Made by a program: the position numbers and the translations under genes
Notes under the pieces: model-generated
What the model was told of the DNA's origin: nothing
Databases searched by the model: none
The model's input: the letters and a program-made list of their open reading frames with translations, nothing else
NCBI RefSeq assembly: GCF_900114915.1
Contig: NZ_FOUS01000006.1
Coordinates: forward strand, 248,001-312,000
Length of the DNA: 64,000 nucleotides
From: Bradyrhizobium sp. Rc3b
GTDB lineage: Bacteria; Pseudomonadota; Alphaproteobacteria; Rhizobiales; Xanthobacteraceae
Direction of reading: 5' to 3'
Shown here: positions 9,743 to 18,688 of the stretch, one piece after another
Layout of the letters: each line of letters starts with the position of its first letter
How positions within the stretch are numbered: the first letter of the stretch is position 1

Positions 9743-11119
9743 TTACATGCCGGGAAGGACCAGTTCGGCGCGCAGGCCGCCGGTCGGCGCACCACCGAGC
9801 GAGAGGCTGCCGCCATAAAGTGCGGCGAGGTCGGTCACGATCGACAGTCCCAGACCCGAGCCCGGCTTGGATTCGTCGAGCCGCTGGCCGCGCCGGGAGA
9901 CCTGCGCCCGCTCGGCTTCCGAGAGGCCACGGCCGTCGTCATCGACGATGATCCGCAGCCGCGGGCCCACCCCCGCCTGGTGCGGCGGCTCCACGAGGAC
10001 CTCGATGAAGACGCGCAAGGCCGCCCATTTGCAGGCATTGTCGACGAGATTGCCGACCATCTCCTCCAGATCCTGCCTCTCGCCGCGAAATTTTGCCGAC
10101 GGATCGGCCTTGGCTTCGACCACGATGCCGCGGTCACGATGGATTTTCTCCATGGTCCGCCGCAATGCCTCGATGGCCGGCGCCACTTCCGTCACGGTCG
10201 CGACCACCGAGACTCGCGCCGCGATACGCGCGCGCTCCAGGTGATGAGCGACCTGGTCGCGCATCACATCCGCCTGCTCCATCACCTTGGCCGCGAAGGG
10301 ATCGGTGATGTGGGCGCCGGCCTCGTTGACGATGACCGAGAGCGGCGTCTTGATCGCGTGGGCGAGATTGCCGACATGGGTGCGCGCGCGCTCGACGATC
10401 TCCCGATTGGCATCGATCAGCGCGTTGGTCTCGCGCGCCAGCGGCGCGATCTCGACCGGAAATTCGCCCTCCAGCCGCTCCGCCCGCCCGGAACGGATGT
10501 CGGCGATCGATTCCGAGATGCGCTTGAGCGGTGCGAGGCCGAAGCGGACCTGGAACACGGTCGTCAGCAGCAGCACGATGCCGAGCGCGGTGAAGGTGCC
10601 GCCGAGATAATAGTCGAAGCTGCGCGTCTCGTCGAAGATCTCGGTGTCGTCGCCGGCGACGCTGACCAGAAACTTGCCGTCGGCGCCGAGATCGACCGGC
10701 CGTTCCACCATGCGCAGATTCTGGCCTTCGGGCCCGTCGACATAGGCCAGCCGGATGCCGGCGGCGGTGAGCTCGGCGCCCTGCTCTTCCAGCTTCGGCA
10801 GCTTCTTGTCCCAGAGCGAGCGCGAGGAGCGCACCTCCGGCTTTTCGGTGTCGGTCCGCGTGATCTGCCAGTACCAGCCGGACAGCGGCAGCTCGAACAG
10901 CGGCTCGCCCAGCGACTGGAACTGGCGGTCGGGCGGCTCGTCGGGAGTTGCGACCTCGGCGATGAGGGTGCGGAGATAGAGATTGAGCCGCCTGTCGAAG
11001 GCGCGCTCGGTGGCGTTCTTGTAGACCGACGACAGCACCACGCCGGTGATGGCCAGGATCACCACGAGCCAGGCGGTCGCCGACAGGAACAGGCGGGTCG
11101 CAAGCGAACTAGCGGCCAT
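9743..11119 (-). CDS. PhoQ-type membrane sensor histidine kinase
   Basis: This 458-residue kinase has transmembrane helices at about 12-33 and 172-192 bracketing a periplasmic sensor of about 135 residues, then a HAMP linker. The phosphoacceptor is His254 in NLAHAIKTPL, a variant in which Ala-Ile replaces the usual Glu-Leu/Ile. The ATPase domain shows the N box (NLVDNACKWA) and G boxes (DDDGRGL and GSGLGLSIV). The AIKTP variant and overall layout resemble PhoQ-like kinases of alphaproteobacteria. It follows the response regulator by 94 bases on the same strand, and the two are very likely partners. The sensed signal is unknown. Confidence 0.9.
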   Translation of the reverse strand: MAASSLATRLFLSATAWLVVILAITGVVLSSVYKNATERAFDRRLNLYLRTLIAEVATPDEPPDRQFQSLGEPLFELPLSGWYWQITRTDTEKPEVRSSRSLWDKKLPKLEEQGAELTAAGIRLAYVDGPEGQNLRMVERPVDLGADGKFLVSVAGDDTEIFDETRSFDYYLGGTFTALGIVLLLTTVFQVRFGLAPLKRISESIADIRSGRAERLEGEFPVEIAPLARETNALIDANREIVERARTHVGNLAHAIKTPLSVIVNEAGAHITDPFAAKVMEQADVMRDQVAHHLERARIAARVSVVATVTEVAPAIEALRRTMEKIHRDRGIVVEAKADPSAKFRGERQDLEEMVGNLVDNACKWAALRVFIEVLVEPPHQAGVGPRLRIIVDDDGRGLSEAERAQVSRRGQRLDESKPGSGLGLSIVTDLAALYGGSLSLGGAPTGGLRAELVLPGM

Positions 11120-11213
11120 CGGAATGATCCCGGGAGGCGCAGGATGGCGGGGCGTCAGAGCTCATGACCGGACCAAGGCCCCTGCCGGGCTGCCCGTCAA
11201 GCCCCGGAACGCG

Positions 11214-11879
11214 TCAGGCGGCCGGCGGGGTCAGGAGATAGCCGAGGCCGCGGACGGTCTGGATGATGTCGACGTCGAGCTTCTTGCGGATGCGGCCGAC
11301 GAACACCTCGATCGTATTGGAGTCGCGGTCGAAATCCTGATCGTAGAGGTGCTCGACCAGCTCGGTGCGCGAGACCACGCGCCCGGAATGGTGCATCAGG
11401 TAGGCCAGAAGCCGATATTCGTGCGAGGTCATCTTGACCGGATTGCCGGAGACGCTGACGCGGCCGGTCCTGGTGTCTAGCGTGACGGGACCGCAGCTCA
11501 GCTCGCTCTGGGCATGGCCGGTCGAGCGGCGCAGCAGCGCGCGGATGCGCGCCAGCACCTCCTCCAGATGGAACGGCTTTGCGACATAGTCGTCGGCGCC
11601 GGCATCGAAGCCCTGCACCTTGTCGCTCCAGCGGTCGCGTGCGGTGAGGATCAGGACCGGCATGGTGCGGCCGTTGCGGCGCCAGGCCTCCAGCACCGAG
11701 ATGCCGTCCTTCTTCGGCAGGCCGATGTCGAGCACGACGGCGTCATACGGCTCGTTGTCGCCGAGATAGTGCCCCTCCTCTCCGTCGAAGGCGCGATCGA
11801 CGACATAGCCGGCGTCGGTCAACGCCTTGGTGAGCTGGCGATTGAGATCGGGGTCGTCCTCAACAACGAGCAGGCGCAC
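11214..11879 (-). CDS. OmpR/PhoP-type response regulator
   Basis: This 221-residue regulator has an N-terminal receiver domain with the acidic pair (EDDPD), phosphoacceptor Asp51 (VVLDIGLP) and Lys101 (AKPF), followed by a winged-helix DNA-binding domain at about 125-218 (MTSHEYRLLAYLMHHSGRVV, VFVGRIRKKL, VRGLGYLL). It lies immediately upstream of the PhoQ-type kinase and should be its output partner. The 230-base gap upstream of it is the likely promoter region for both genes. Confidence 0.93.
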   Translation of the reverse strand: MRLLVVEDDPDLNRQLTKALTDAGYVVDRAFDGEEGHYLGDNEPYDAVVLDIGLPKKDGISVLEAWRRNGRTMPVLILTARDRWSDKVQGFDAGADDYVAKPFHLEEVLARIRALLRRSTGHAQSELSCGPVTLDTRTGRVSVSGNPVKMTSHEYRLLAYLMHHSGRVVSRTELVEHLYDQDFDRDSNTIEVFVGRIRKKLDVDIIQTVRGLGYLLTPPAA

Positions 11880-12109
11880 GCTTCTCTCCAGACATAGGCC
11901 GCATCAACACCACACCAGATGAGCAATTCCGGCGTGAACTGAATATGAACGCGGGGAACCGGGCGCGTTACTTTTTGGTCATATACGATAGGTCAGCAGC
12001 CGATGCGACTGCGCCCGCCATGCGACCGGACGAGCCGGCAACATGGCGGGCGCAACGTGCCGCGTGCCGCGGCAGGTCGGAAGGTCCGCCCTTCCCGTGT
12101 TTTCGGCCG

Positions 12110-12265
12110 TCAGGTCCGGAAGAACACGAACCAGATGACGGCGAGGATCAGGATCGCAAGCCCGGTCGAGATGGCGAGCAATGCGGCAACTGACGGCCCA
12201 GGTTCGCCCTGACGCGCCTCGGTTGGTGTTTCGACGATCTGACGCTGCTCTCGCGTGGTTGCCAT
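12110..12265 (-). CDS. Small single-pass membrane protein
   Basis: This 51-residue protein begins MATTREQRQIVETPTEARQG and ends in one strongly hydrophobic helix (about residues 28-48) with the sequence WFVFFRT at the C terminus. The polar N terminus is probably cytoplasmic. I do not recognise a named family, but the tail-anchored layout and in-frame ATG support a real gene. A longer upstream frame to 12391 is arginine-rich and looks non-coding. Confidence 0.6.
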   Translation of the reverse strand: MATTREQRQIVETPTEARQGEPGPSVAALLAISTGLAILILAVIWFVFFRT

Positions 12266-12501
12266 GATGCCCTCAATCTCTGCGTGTCGCCTCCGATGAC
12301 CGCGACCTCCTCGCAGCCGTGCATGCGGAGCCAACGCCCGATCCGATGTGATGTTCCGGCTTCTGCCACCCGATCGGGACAGCAACCCCACGCCCTATGG
12401 CCGGTTAACGCAGTTGCAAGATCAACGCCCGCCCTTGCTATGATTCGCTGTTGCCCGATGGTATCCTCGTAAGTCTGTCCTTGTTGCGTTTGGAGTAGCC
12501 C

Positions 12502-13497
12502 ATGGCCCCCCGCGCCAATTGGAAGGGTTTTCTGCGTTTGTCGCTCGTGACCTGCCCGGTCGCGCTCTATCCGGCCACTTCGGATACCGAGAAGGTCTCC
12601 TTCAACCAGATCAACCGCAAGACCGGCCACCGGATCAAGTACCTCAAGGTCGACGCCGAGACCGGCGACGAGGTGACCTCTGAGGACATCGTCAAGGGCT
12701 ACAAGGTCGACACCGACACCTATATCGAGGTCACCAAGGACGAGCTCGACGACATCGCGCTCGACTCGACCCACACGATCGATATCGACGAGTTCGTGCC
12801 GAAGGCCGACATCGACAACCGCTATCTGATCCGCCCCTATTATCTCGTGCCCGACGGCAAGGTCGGCCATGACGCCTATGCAGTGATCCGCGAGACCATC
12901 CGCAGCATGGACAAGGTCGCGATCGGCCGCGTGGTGCTGACCAACCGCGAGCATATCATCGCACTCGAGCCGCTCGAGAGCGGGCTGATGGGCACGCTGC
13001 TGCGCTATCCCTACGAGGTCCGCAGCGAGACCGAATATTTCGACGACATCCAAGACGTGAAGCTGACCAGGGACATGCTCGACCTCGCCAAGCACATCGT
13101 CGAGAAGAAATCCGGCGCGTTCGAGCCTGAGCTGTTCGAGGACCATTACGAGACCGCGCTGATCGATCTCATCAACAAGAAGCGCAGCGGCGCCCCGATC
13201 ACCGCCAAGGCCGCGCCGAAGAGCGGCGGCAACGTCATCAACCTGATGGACGCGCTGAAGAAGAGCATCGCGAACGAGAAGGACGCCGCGCCTGCGGCGA
13301 AGGTCGCCAAGGAAGCAGCCAAATCCAAGAAGCCGAAGAAGCGCGTCGCAGGCCAGCGCGAGATGCTGCTGCCGATCGCCGGCAAAGGCGGCAAGGACGC
13401 TGCTGCGAAGACGGCGACCAGGGAAGCGACCAGGGAAACTTCGAAGAAGGCCGACAAGCCGGTGCGCGCGCCTGCTCGGGCGAAGAAGGCCGGCTAG
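12502..13497 (+). CDS. ku: Ku protein, non-homologous end joining
   Basis: This 331-residue protein is bacterial Ku, which binds DNA ends as a homodimer and recruits the ligase LigD. The Ku core spans about residues 1-255, starting APRANWKGFLRLSLVTCPVAL, with the family features YLVPDGKVGHDAYAVIRE and LEPLESGLMGTLLRYPYEVR. A long Lys/Ala-rich tail (about 255-331) follows; such tails bind DNA and support threading along it. A GGAG lies 7 bases before the ATG. No ligD is nearby. Rhizobia often carry several ku genes, so this may be one paralogue. Confidence 0.95.
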   Translation: MAPRANWKGFLRLSLVTCPVALYPATSDTEKVSFNQINRKTGHRIKYLKVDAETGDEVTSEDIVKGYKVDTDTYIEVTKDELDDIALDSTHTIDIDEFVPKADIDNRYLIRPYYLVPDGKVGHDAYAVIRETIRSMDKVAIGRVVLTNREHIIALEPLESGLMGTLLRYPYEVRSETEYFDDIQDVKLTRDMLDLAKHIVEKKSGAFEPELFEDHYETALIDLINKKRSGAPITAKAAPKSGGNVINLMDALKKSIANEKDAAPAAKVAKEAAKSKKPKKRVAGQREMLLPIAGKGGKDAAAKTATREATRETSKKADKPVRAPARAKKAG

Positions 13498-13554
13498 CCG
13501 CATCCCCCCGCGATTGCGCCGTGATGCCACCCCTCGCCGATCAGGCGGCCTGAC

Positions 13555-13791
13555 ATGCCCTGGTCGACGGCGTTCGACGACCCCGTTCGCGTGAGCAACA
13601 AGCGCCAGCTGCTGACGCTTCAGGAGGCGGCCGACTACATCATGCGGCTGCCCGAGGACGTCCAGCACGAGCCGCGCTGGCAGACCGCCATCGAGACCTT
13701 GATCAATGCGGCCGAGACGGGCGGCGGCTGGGTGATGTTCGCCCGCATCGCCATGTTGCGGGCGTTGAATGCGGACGACCGGCGCGGATGA
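13555..13791 (+). CDS. Small conserved hypothetical protein
   Basis: This 78-residue soluble protein contains the stretch LLTLQEAADYIMRLPEDV and HEPRWQTAIETLINAAETG, which reads like a short helical domain. It has no cysteines, signal peptide or membrane segment. An AGGCGG lies 8 bases before the ATG. It follows ku by 57 bases on the same strand and may be cotranscribed with it. No function can be assigned. Confidence 0.65.
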   Translation: MPWSTAFDDPVRVSNKRQLLTLQEAADYIMRLPEDVQHEPRWQTAIETLINAAETGGGWVMFARIAMLRALNADDRRG

Positions 13792-14080
13792 GCGCCATGG
13801 TGTCCTTGCCGGCCCGTTGACGAACAGGCTCAACAATCGGTTAAGCGGCCGCACGATCGCGGCCTGACGGGCGCTGCGCCCGCGCAGCCCGGCGGAGCCC
13901 TGCCGGTATGAATCCATTTGGACGGATCGATAGAACCTTAATTTAATGAATGCCGTCGTATGAGCAGGAACGCGTTCGCCGGGGCTTAATTCTTTTGGCG
14001 CGCATGAATACTTATTCGATCCTTTTGCAAGTCCGATAACGACGCGACCATACGTTGGATCGGATGAACGGGAGTTGGCA

Positions 14081-14245
14081 ATGCGTTTGCTTAGGTCCTT
14101 CCTTGCCGATGAGAATGGTGCAACCGCGATCGAGTACGGCCTCATTGCCGCAGGCATCGCGCTGGCGATCATAACGGCCGTGAACACCATGGGCGGCGCC
14201 CTCCTCAACAACAAGTTTGTCGCGATCAGCACCGGGATAAAGTAG
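14081..14245 (+). CDS. Flp-type (type IVb) pilin
   Basis: This 54-residue frame reads MRLLRSFLADENGATAIEYG and continues with an unbroken hydrophobic helix LIAAGIALAIITAV. The pattern is diagnostic of Flp pilins: a short basic leader, a Gly before the cleaved Ala-Thr, then the ATAIEYGLIAA core with the invariant Glu-Tyr pair. The leader would be cut by a CpaA-type prepilin peptidase, and the mature pilin would assemble tight-adherence pili. GGAG lies 6 to 8 bases before the ATG. No cpa/tad genes are nearby, so it is an orphan pilin gene. Confidence 0.88.
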   Translation: MRLLRSFLADENGATAIEYGLIAAGIALAIITAVNTMGGALLNNKFVAISTGIK

Positions 14246-14460
14246 CCCGATCCACGATTTGGCCGGCCAACATCGGCGATATCGCCACGGCATTCGGCTT
14301 CCCCTGTCATTTCCAGACCGACGCGCCTGCAGCAGCGCGCCTGCGTGACGGCCCGCAACAGCCCACCCATGTCCCTCGCGCGAGCCATGATCTGGGTCAA
14401 CAGCATCAGAACGGCGATGTCTAAGCATGGAGGCCGTGTTTCCTCCCTGCCGGCCTGTTC

Positions 14461-16020
14461 ATGCATCCAGACCTTCCGCACTCCCAACTGAAGATCCGCC
14501 GCGTCCGGCTCGATACCGGCCGCGAGAACGTGGTCGTCGTCTCCAGGCAGTCGAAGGCGCTGCGCGCCGAGATCTTCCGCGGCTTCAGCCGCGTCGAGCT
14601 GCGTCAGGGCAGCAAGGTCTTGCTCGCGACGTTGCTGATCACGGACGACGATACGCTGGTGGCCCCGGACGAGATCGGACTCTCTGAACCCGCGTTGCGG
14701 CGCTTCGCGCAAGGCGCCGGCACGCTGGTCACGGTCAGGCCCGCCGCGCCGCCGGAGAGCCTGGAAGCGGTGCGCGCGAAGATCCGCGGGCGAACCCTGA
14801 GCCAGGCCGAAATCGGCGCGATCATCAACGACCTCGCGCATTATCGCTACTCGGACATGGAGATCGCCGCCTTCCTGATCGGTTCGGCAAGCTTCATCAC
14901 CAGCGACGAGCTGCTCGCCCTCACCGGGGCGATGGCCCAGGCCGGCACGCAGTTGGTTTGGCCGACGCCTGTCGTCGTCGACAAGCATTGCATCGGCGGC
15001 ATTCCCGGCAATCGCACCTCGATGGTCGTGGTGCCGATCGTCGCCGCCCATGGCCTGCCGATCCCGAAGACTTCGTCGCGCGCCATCACTTCGCCTGCCG
15101 GCACCGCCGACACCATGGAGGTCCTGGCGCGGGTGAATGTCGGCGTCGAGGAGATGAAGGCGATCGTCTCGGCCTGCAACGGCTGCCTGATCTGGGGCGG
15201 GCACGTGAACCTGTCGCCGGCCGACGACGTCCTGATCTCGGTCGAGCGTCCGCTGTGCCTCGATACCCGCGAGCAGATGGTCGCCTCCATCATGTCCAAG
15301 AAGATCGCGGCAGGCTCGACGCATCTGTTGATCGACATTCCGGTCGGCCCGACCGCGAAGGTCACCAATGGCGTCGAGGCGATGAGGCTGCGCAAGCTGT
15401 TCGAATTCGTCGGCGACCGTTTCGGCCGCACGGTCGAGGTGATCACGACCGACGGAAGCCAGCCGATCGGCAACGGCATCGGGCCGGTGCTCGAGGCCAA
15501 TGACGTCATGGCCGTGCTCGGCAACGACAAAGACGCGCCGCGCGACCTGCGCGAGAAATCGCTCCGGCTCGCCGCCCATCTGCTGGAATACGATCCGAAG
15601 CTGCGCGGCGGCGCCGGCTATGCGAGGGCGCGCGAACTGCTCGACAGCGGCGCGGCGCTGAAGCAGATGCAGAAGATCATCGACGCCCAGGGTCCGTCGA
15701 CATGCAGCAGCGAGCTCGGATCGCTCAGCTTCGACGTCAAGGCGGCGCATGACGGCACCGTGTCCGCGATCGACTGCCTGCGTCTGAACCGCCTCGCCCG
15801 CACCGCCGGCGCGCCGCTCGACAAGGGCGCCGGCATCCGCCTGTTCAAGAAGATCGGCGATCGCGTCGAGCAGGGCGAGCCACTCTATCGCGTCTACACG
15901 TTCGACCGCCCTGAGCACGATCTGGCCGCCGATGCCGCCACTGAGGAGACCGGGTTCGTCGTCAATGGTCATGAGACCCCGCAAGGCAAGTTGGCGCATT
16001 CGCCGGAGACGACGCCATGA
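14461..16020 (+). CDS. Thymidine/AMP phosphorylase family protein
   Basis: This 519-residue enzyme belongs to the pyrimidine nucleoside phosphorylase fold, which cleaves (deoxy)nucleosides or nucleotides with phosphate. It is longer than bacterial DeoA (about 440) because of an N-terminal beta domain (residues 1-90), the layout of archaeal AMP phosphorylase. The phosphate/substrate signature VDKHCIGGIPGNRTS lies at 173-187 and KTSSRAITSPAGTADTMEV at 203-221. The C-terminal biotinyl-like barrel domain is also present (about 435-505). Its stop overlaps the beta-CASP nuclease start (ATGA). It could act on nucleotides released by RNA decay; true substrate is not visible. The start has only a weak ribosome binding site. 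Confidence 0.88.
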   Translation: MHPDLPHSQLKIRRVRLDTGRENVVVVSRQSKALRAEIFRGFSRVELRQGSKVLLATLLITDDDTLVAPDEIGLSEPALRRFAQGAGTLVTVRPAAPPESLEAVRAKIRGRTLSQAEIGAIINDLAHYRYSDMEIAAFLIGSASFITSDELLALTGAMAQAGTQLVWPTPVVVDKHCIGGIPGNRTSMVVVPIVAAHGLPIPKTSSRAITSPAGTADTMEVLARVNVGVEEMKAIVSACNGCLIWGGHVNLSPADDVLISVERPLCLDTREQMVASIMSKKIAAGSTHLLIDIPVGPTAKVTNGVEAMRLRKLFEFVGDRFGRTVEVITTDGSQPIGNGIGPVLEANDVMAVLGNDKDAPRDLREKSLRLAAHLLEYDPKLRGGAGYARARELLDSGAALKQMQKIIDAQGPSTCSSELGSLSFDVKAAHDGTVSAIDCLRLNRLARTAGAPLDKGAGIRLFKKIGDRVEQGEPLYRVYTFDRPEHDLAADAATEETGFVVNGHETPQGKLAHSPETTP

Positions 16021-17612
16021 GCATCACCGTTCGATTTTGCGGCGCCGCCCGCACCGTGACCGGTTCGAGCTATCTGTTCCAGACCGCGACCGGCCGCTTC
16101 CTGGTCGATTGCGGCCTGTTCCAGGGCCAGAAGACGCTGAAGGAGCTCAACTACGGCGCCTTTCCGTTCCGCCCCGCCGATATCGATGCCGTGCTGCTCA
16201 CGCACGCCCATATCGACCATAGCGGCCTGTTGCCGAAGCTCGTGCGCGCAGGATTCGACGGACCGATCCTGGCAACGCGCGGCACGATCGACCTCTGCTC
16301 CTACATGTTGCCAGACGCCGGCAGCATCCAGGAATCGGAAGTCACGCAGCTCAACCGTCGCAATGCCTCGCGCGGGCGCAAGGAGGTTCAGCCGATCTAC
16401 ACGCAGGCCGACGCCATCGCATCGCTGCAATCGTTTCGCGCCGTCGACTATGAACGCTGGACCGACGTGATCCCTGGCGTCCGTGCGCGCTACTGGAACG
16501 CCGGCCATCTGCTCGGCTCGGCCTCGATCGAGCTCGAAATCGCCGAACGGGGCGCGCCACGTCCGCTGCGCGTGCTGCTGTCCGGCGATGTCGGGCCGGA
16601 GGCCAAGCTGCTGCAGCCCGATCCCGAAGCGCCGGCCGATTTCGACTACGTCATCTCGGAAGCAACCTACGGCGACCGGCTGCGCGAGGCCACCACACCT
16701 GATCTCCGCCGCAAGCACCTCGCGGCCGAGGTGCGCGATGCCGCGACGGCCGGCGGCGCGCTGTTGGTGCCTGCCTTCGCGGTCGAGCGCACCCAGGAGT
16801 TGATCGTCGACCTCGTCGACCTGATGGAGCACGGCGAGATTCCGACCGCACCGATCTTCCTCGACTCTCCGCTTGCGATCCGCGCCACCGAAGTGTTCCG
16901 CCGCCATGCCGAGAGCCTCGACCCATCCGTCGACGCTGCGCGCCTGCTCAACTCGCCGCATCTCAAATTCACCGAGACCGCGGACGAGAGCAAGGCGATC
17001 ATGCGCCTGTCCGGATTCCATATCATCATCGCCGCGAGCGGCATGTGCGACGCCGGCCGCATTCGCCATCATCTGAAGCGCTGGCTGTGGAACGAGCGCG
17101 CGACCGTGCTGCTCGCCGGCTTCCAGGCCAACGGCACGCTCGGCCGCTTTCTCCAGAACGGAGCCAAGGCCGTGCGGATCCAGGGCGAGGAGATCAAGGT
17201 CGCGGCCCGCATCCGCATGATCGACGAATATTCGGGCCATGCCGACGGCGCCGGCATCGCCAGCTGGATCGCGGCGCGCCGGCCCATCGCCCGCGGGCTG
17301 TTCCTGGTCCATGGCGAGGAAGACGCGATCGCGGGCCTCGCCGAACGCGTCGCCGAGCGCATCGTTCCGGCGGCCAGGGTCTACCAGCCGATGCTCGACG
17401 ATATCTACGAGCTCGCCGCTGCCGAACCGCGCGTGCTCGACGTCGATCACCGCCGACGGCTCGCACCGGAGGCCGTGACCCGTCTCGACTGGCACAACGA
17501 GATGTCGGAGCTCATGCTCGACATCAACGACAGGGTTGGGGCAGCCGCCGACGACCGCGCCCGCGGCGTCATCATCCGAAGGCTGCGCCGCGCGCTGGAG
17601 GAGAAGGCGTAG
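16017..17612 (+). CDS. MBL-fold beta-CASP ribonuclease-like protein
   Basis: This 531-residue metallo-beta-lactamase protein has the zinc motif THAHIDHSG (His63, His65, Asp67, His68), a following histidine (GHLLGSASIEL), the aspartate of SGDVGP, and the beta-CASP features (LVPAFAVERTQEL, the ASGMCDAGR segment and EYSGHADG). Members such as Ysh1/CPSF-73 homologues and bacterial relatives cleave RNA. No KH domain is seen, unlike archaeal aCPSF1. It is translationally coupled to the phosphorylase upstream by a four-base overlap, which suggests a shared RNA-to-nucleotide degradation role, an inference. Confidence 0.88.
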   Translation: MSITVRFCGAARTVTGSSYLFQTATGRFLVDCGLFQGQKTLKELNYGAFPFRPADIDAVLLTHAHIDHSGLLPKLVRAGFDGPILATRGTIDLCSYMLPDAGSIQESEVTQLNRRNASRGRKEVQPIYTQADAIASLQSFRAVDYERWTDVIPGVRARYWNAGHLLGSASIELEIAERGAPRPLRVLLSGDVGPEAKLLQPDPEAPADFDYVISEATYGDRLREATTPDLRRKHLAAEVRDAATAGGALLVPAFAVERTQELIVDLVDLMEHGEIPTAPIFLDSPLAIRATEVFRRHAESLDPSVDAARLLNSPHLKFTETADESKAIMRLSGFHIIIAASGMCDAGRIRHHLKRWLWNERATVLLAGFQANGTLGRFLQNGAKAVRIQGEEIKVAARIRMIDEYSGHADGAGIASWIAARRPIARGLFLVHGEEDAIAGLAERVAERIVPAARVYQPMLDDIYELAAAEPRVLDVDHRRRLAPEAVTRLDWHNEMSELMLDINDRVGAAADDRARGVIIRRLRRALEEKA

Positions 17613-17700
17613 CGGGAGGCTGAATGACGTTTGACCGCAAAGCGTCGCAGACTCGTCGTTGCGGAGTGCGGAAGCGAGCGTGCGGCCATAGTGCGTCTGT

Positions 17701-17805
17701 CTCGTGTCCCGGACGCGCTGCAGCGTTCTTTGATGCATGGGCCCCGGCTATGCAGCGCACCACGCCGCGAAGACGCGGCGCGTTGCGCTGCGTCCGGGGC
17801 ACGAG
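17701..17805. repeat. Inverted-repeat element A
   Basis: CTCGTGTCCCGGACG at 17701-17715 pairs with CGTCCGGGGCACGAG at 17791-17805 with one mismatch in 15. The inner sequence (GCGCTGCAGCG and GGCGCGTTGCGCTG) adds further pairing. From memory this resembles a dispersed intergenic element of Bradyrhizobium chromosomes. It begins about 90 bases after the beta-CASP stop and could form a long hairpin in the transcript. Confidence 0.6.
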
Positions 17806-17904
17806 ACCGATTTTTTTGCGATAGACGATAGACATGGCTGCTCATCCTCGCGGCTGGTTTCGCCCGAGCTTTGCTGTCTTCTTCCGCCCTCGTCAAAAGC
17901 AAGG

Positions 17905-18010
17905 GCGCAGGGAAGGCCGGGCGCCGGCTGGCACCCGAAGTCCCGCGTGTGCTCAAGAAGCGCGCACGGGGTGGACGACAGGTGTGCCGGTCGCCCGGCC
18001 TTCCCTGCGC
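17905..18010. repeat. Inverted-repeat element B with perfect 19-bp arms
   Basis: GCGCAGGGAAGGCCGGGCG at 17905-17923 is the exact reverse complement of CGCCCGGCCTTCCCTGCGC at 17992-18010, with 68 bases between. Short frames through it are recoded in several frames, which is typical of repeats mis-called as genes. I recall similar GC-rich elements between genes in this genus; copy number needs the whole genome. Confidence 0.7.
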
Positions 18011-18564
18011 GATGGTTTTCACGGTGTCCTTCGTGCTCTCCTCGGGGAGCGATGCACTATTGCCCCCGTCGCCTTGCGGGAATGATCGATGCGCGCCGGT
18101 TGGCGCGACATCACCGCAGGACTTGACGCACAGCCCCCGGGCGTCAGGACCACACGACTTCTCCGTCCGCGCACATCCCCATCCGCATTCCCGATTGCTG
18201 GCGTGCGCTCGCCATCGAGACTGGACAGAGACGCTGTCAGCGCCGTGTCGTATCGCGCCTGTCGCCGCTCACGGGTTTCCCCGCCCTGCAACCAACATGA
18301 CGCGCCGACGCCGTCGCGGCCACCGCATCCCGGCCCGCGTCCCGTGACGATCGCGAAACGCCCCTTGTGGCGGGCGGGATGTTTCGGCTTATACGGGAAA
18401 ACGGAATTTCTGTAAATACGAATATTTTGGCGCGCGGGGGTGGACCCACCGCTGGTGTGCTTTGCCCGTCGGGCAACACAACGGATGGTGGTTGGGGTGG
18501 ATGAACTCTTCCGAGACCCGATCCATTCGTGTCCGGCCTTGGACAAGGTCTTATCTGCGGCCAT

Positions 18565-18688
18565 CCTTCGAGACGCCCGCTTTAGGCGGGCTCCTCAGGA
18601 TGAGGACTGAGTCTGCGGACGCAGTCTCAATGGCACCGGCGCCGGTTAGCCTCATCCTGAGGAGACCGCGAAGCGGTCGTCTCGAAGG
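18565..18688. repeat. Inverted-repeat element C (palindromic pair with internal hairpins)
   Basis: The left arm at 18565-18605 begins CCTTCGAGACGCCCGC and ends CTCCTCAGGATGAGG. The right arm at 18650-18688 begins CCTCATCCTGAGGAG and ends CGTCTCGAAGG. The outer parts are reverse complements, while the middles differ: each arm has its own small hairpin (CCCGC-TTTAG-GCGGG and GACCGC-GAA-GCGGTC). Independent hairpins inside opposed arms suggest a mobile palindromic unit of the RPE/REP kind, a class known in rhizobia. Confidence 0.7.

Noticed and set aside
12148..15999. A 1283-residue minus-strand open frame
   Set aside because: It runs antisense through ku and the phosphorylase, both of which are clear genes; its composition (Arg, Ala, Asp, Gly) is that of a codon-position shadow.
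15969..17738. A 589-residue minus-strand frame opposite the beta-CASP gene
   Set aside because: It is antisense to a gene with intact zinc motifs and shows no domain features.
17737..18347. Plus-strand frames of 80-158 residues in the repeat block
   Set aside because: They read through inverted-repeat elements in different frames, with low-complexity Arg/Pro/Ser composition; such frames are typical mis-calls in repeats.
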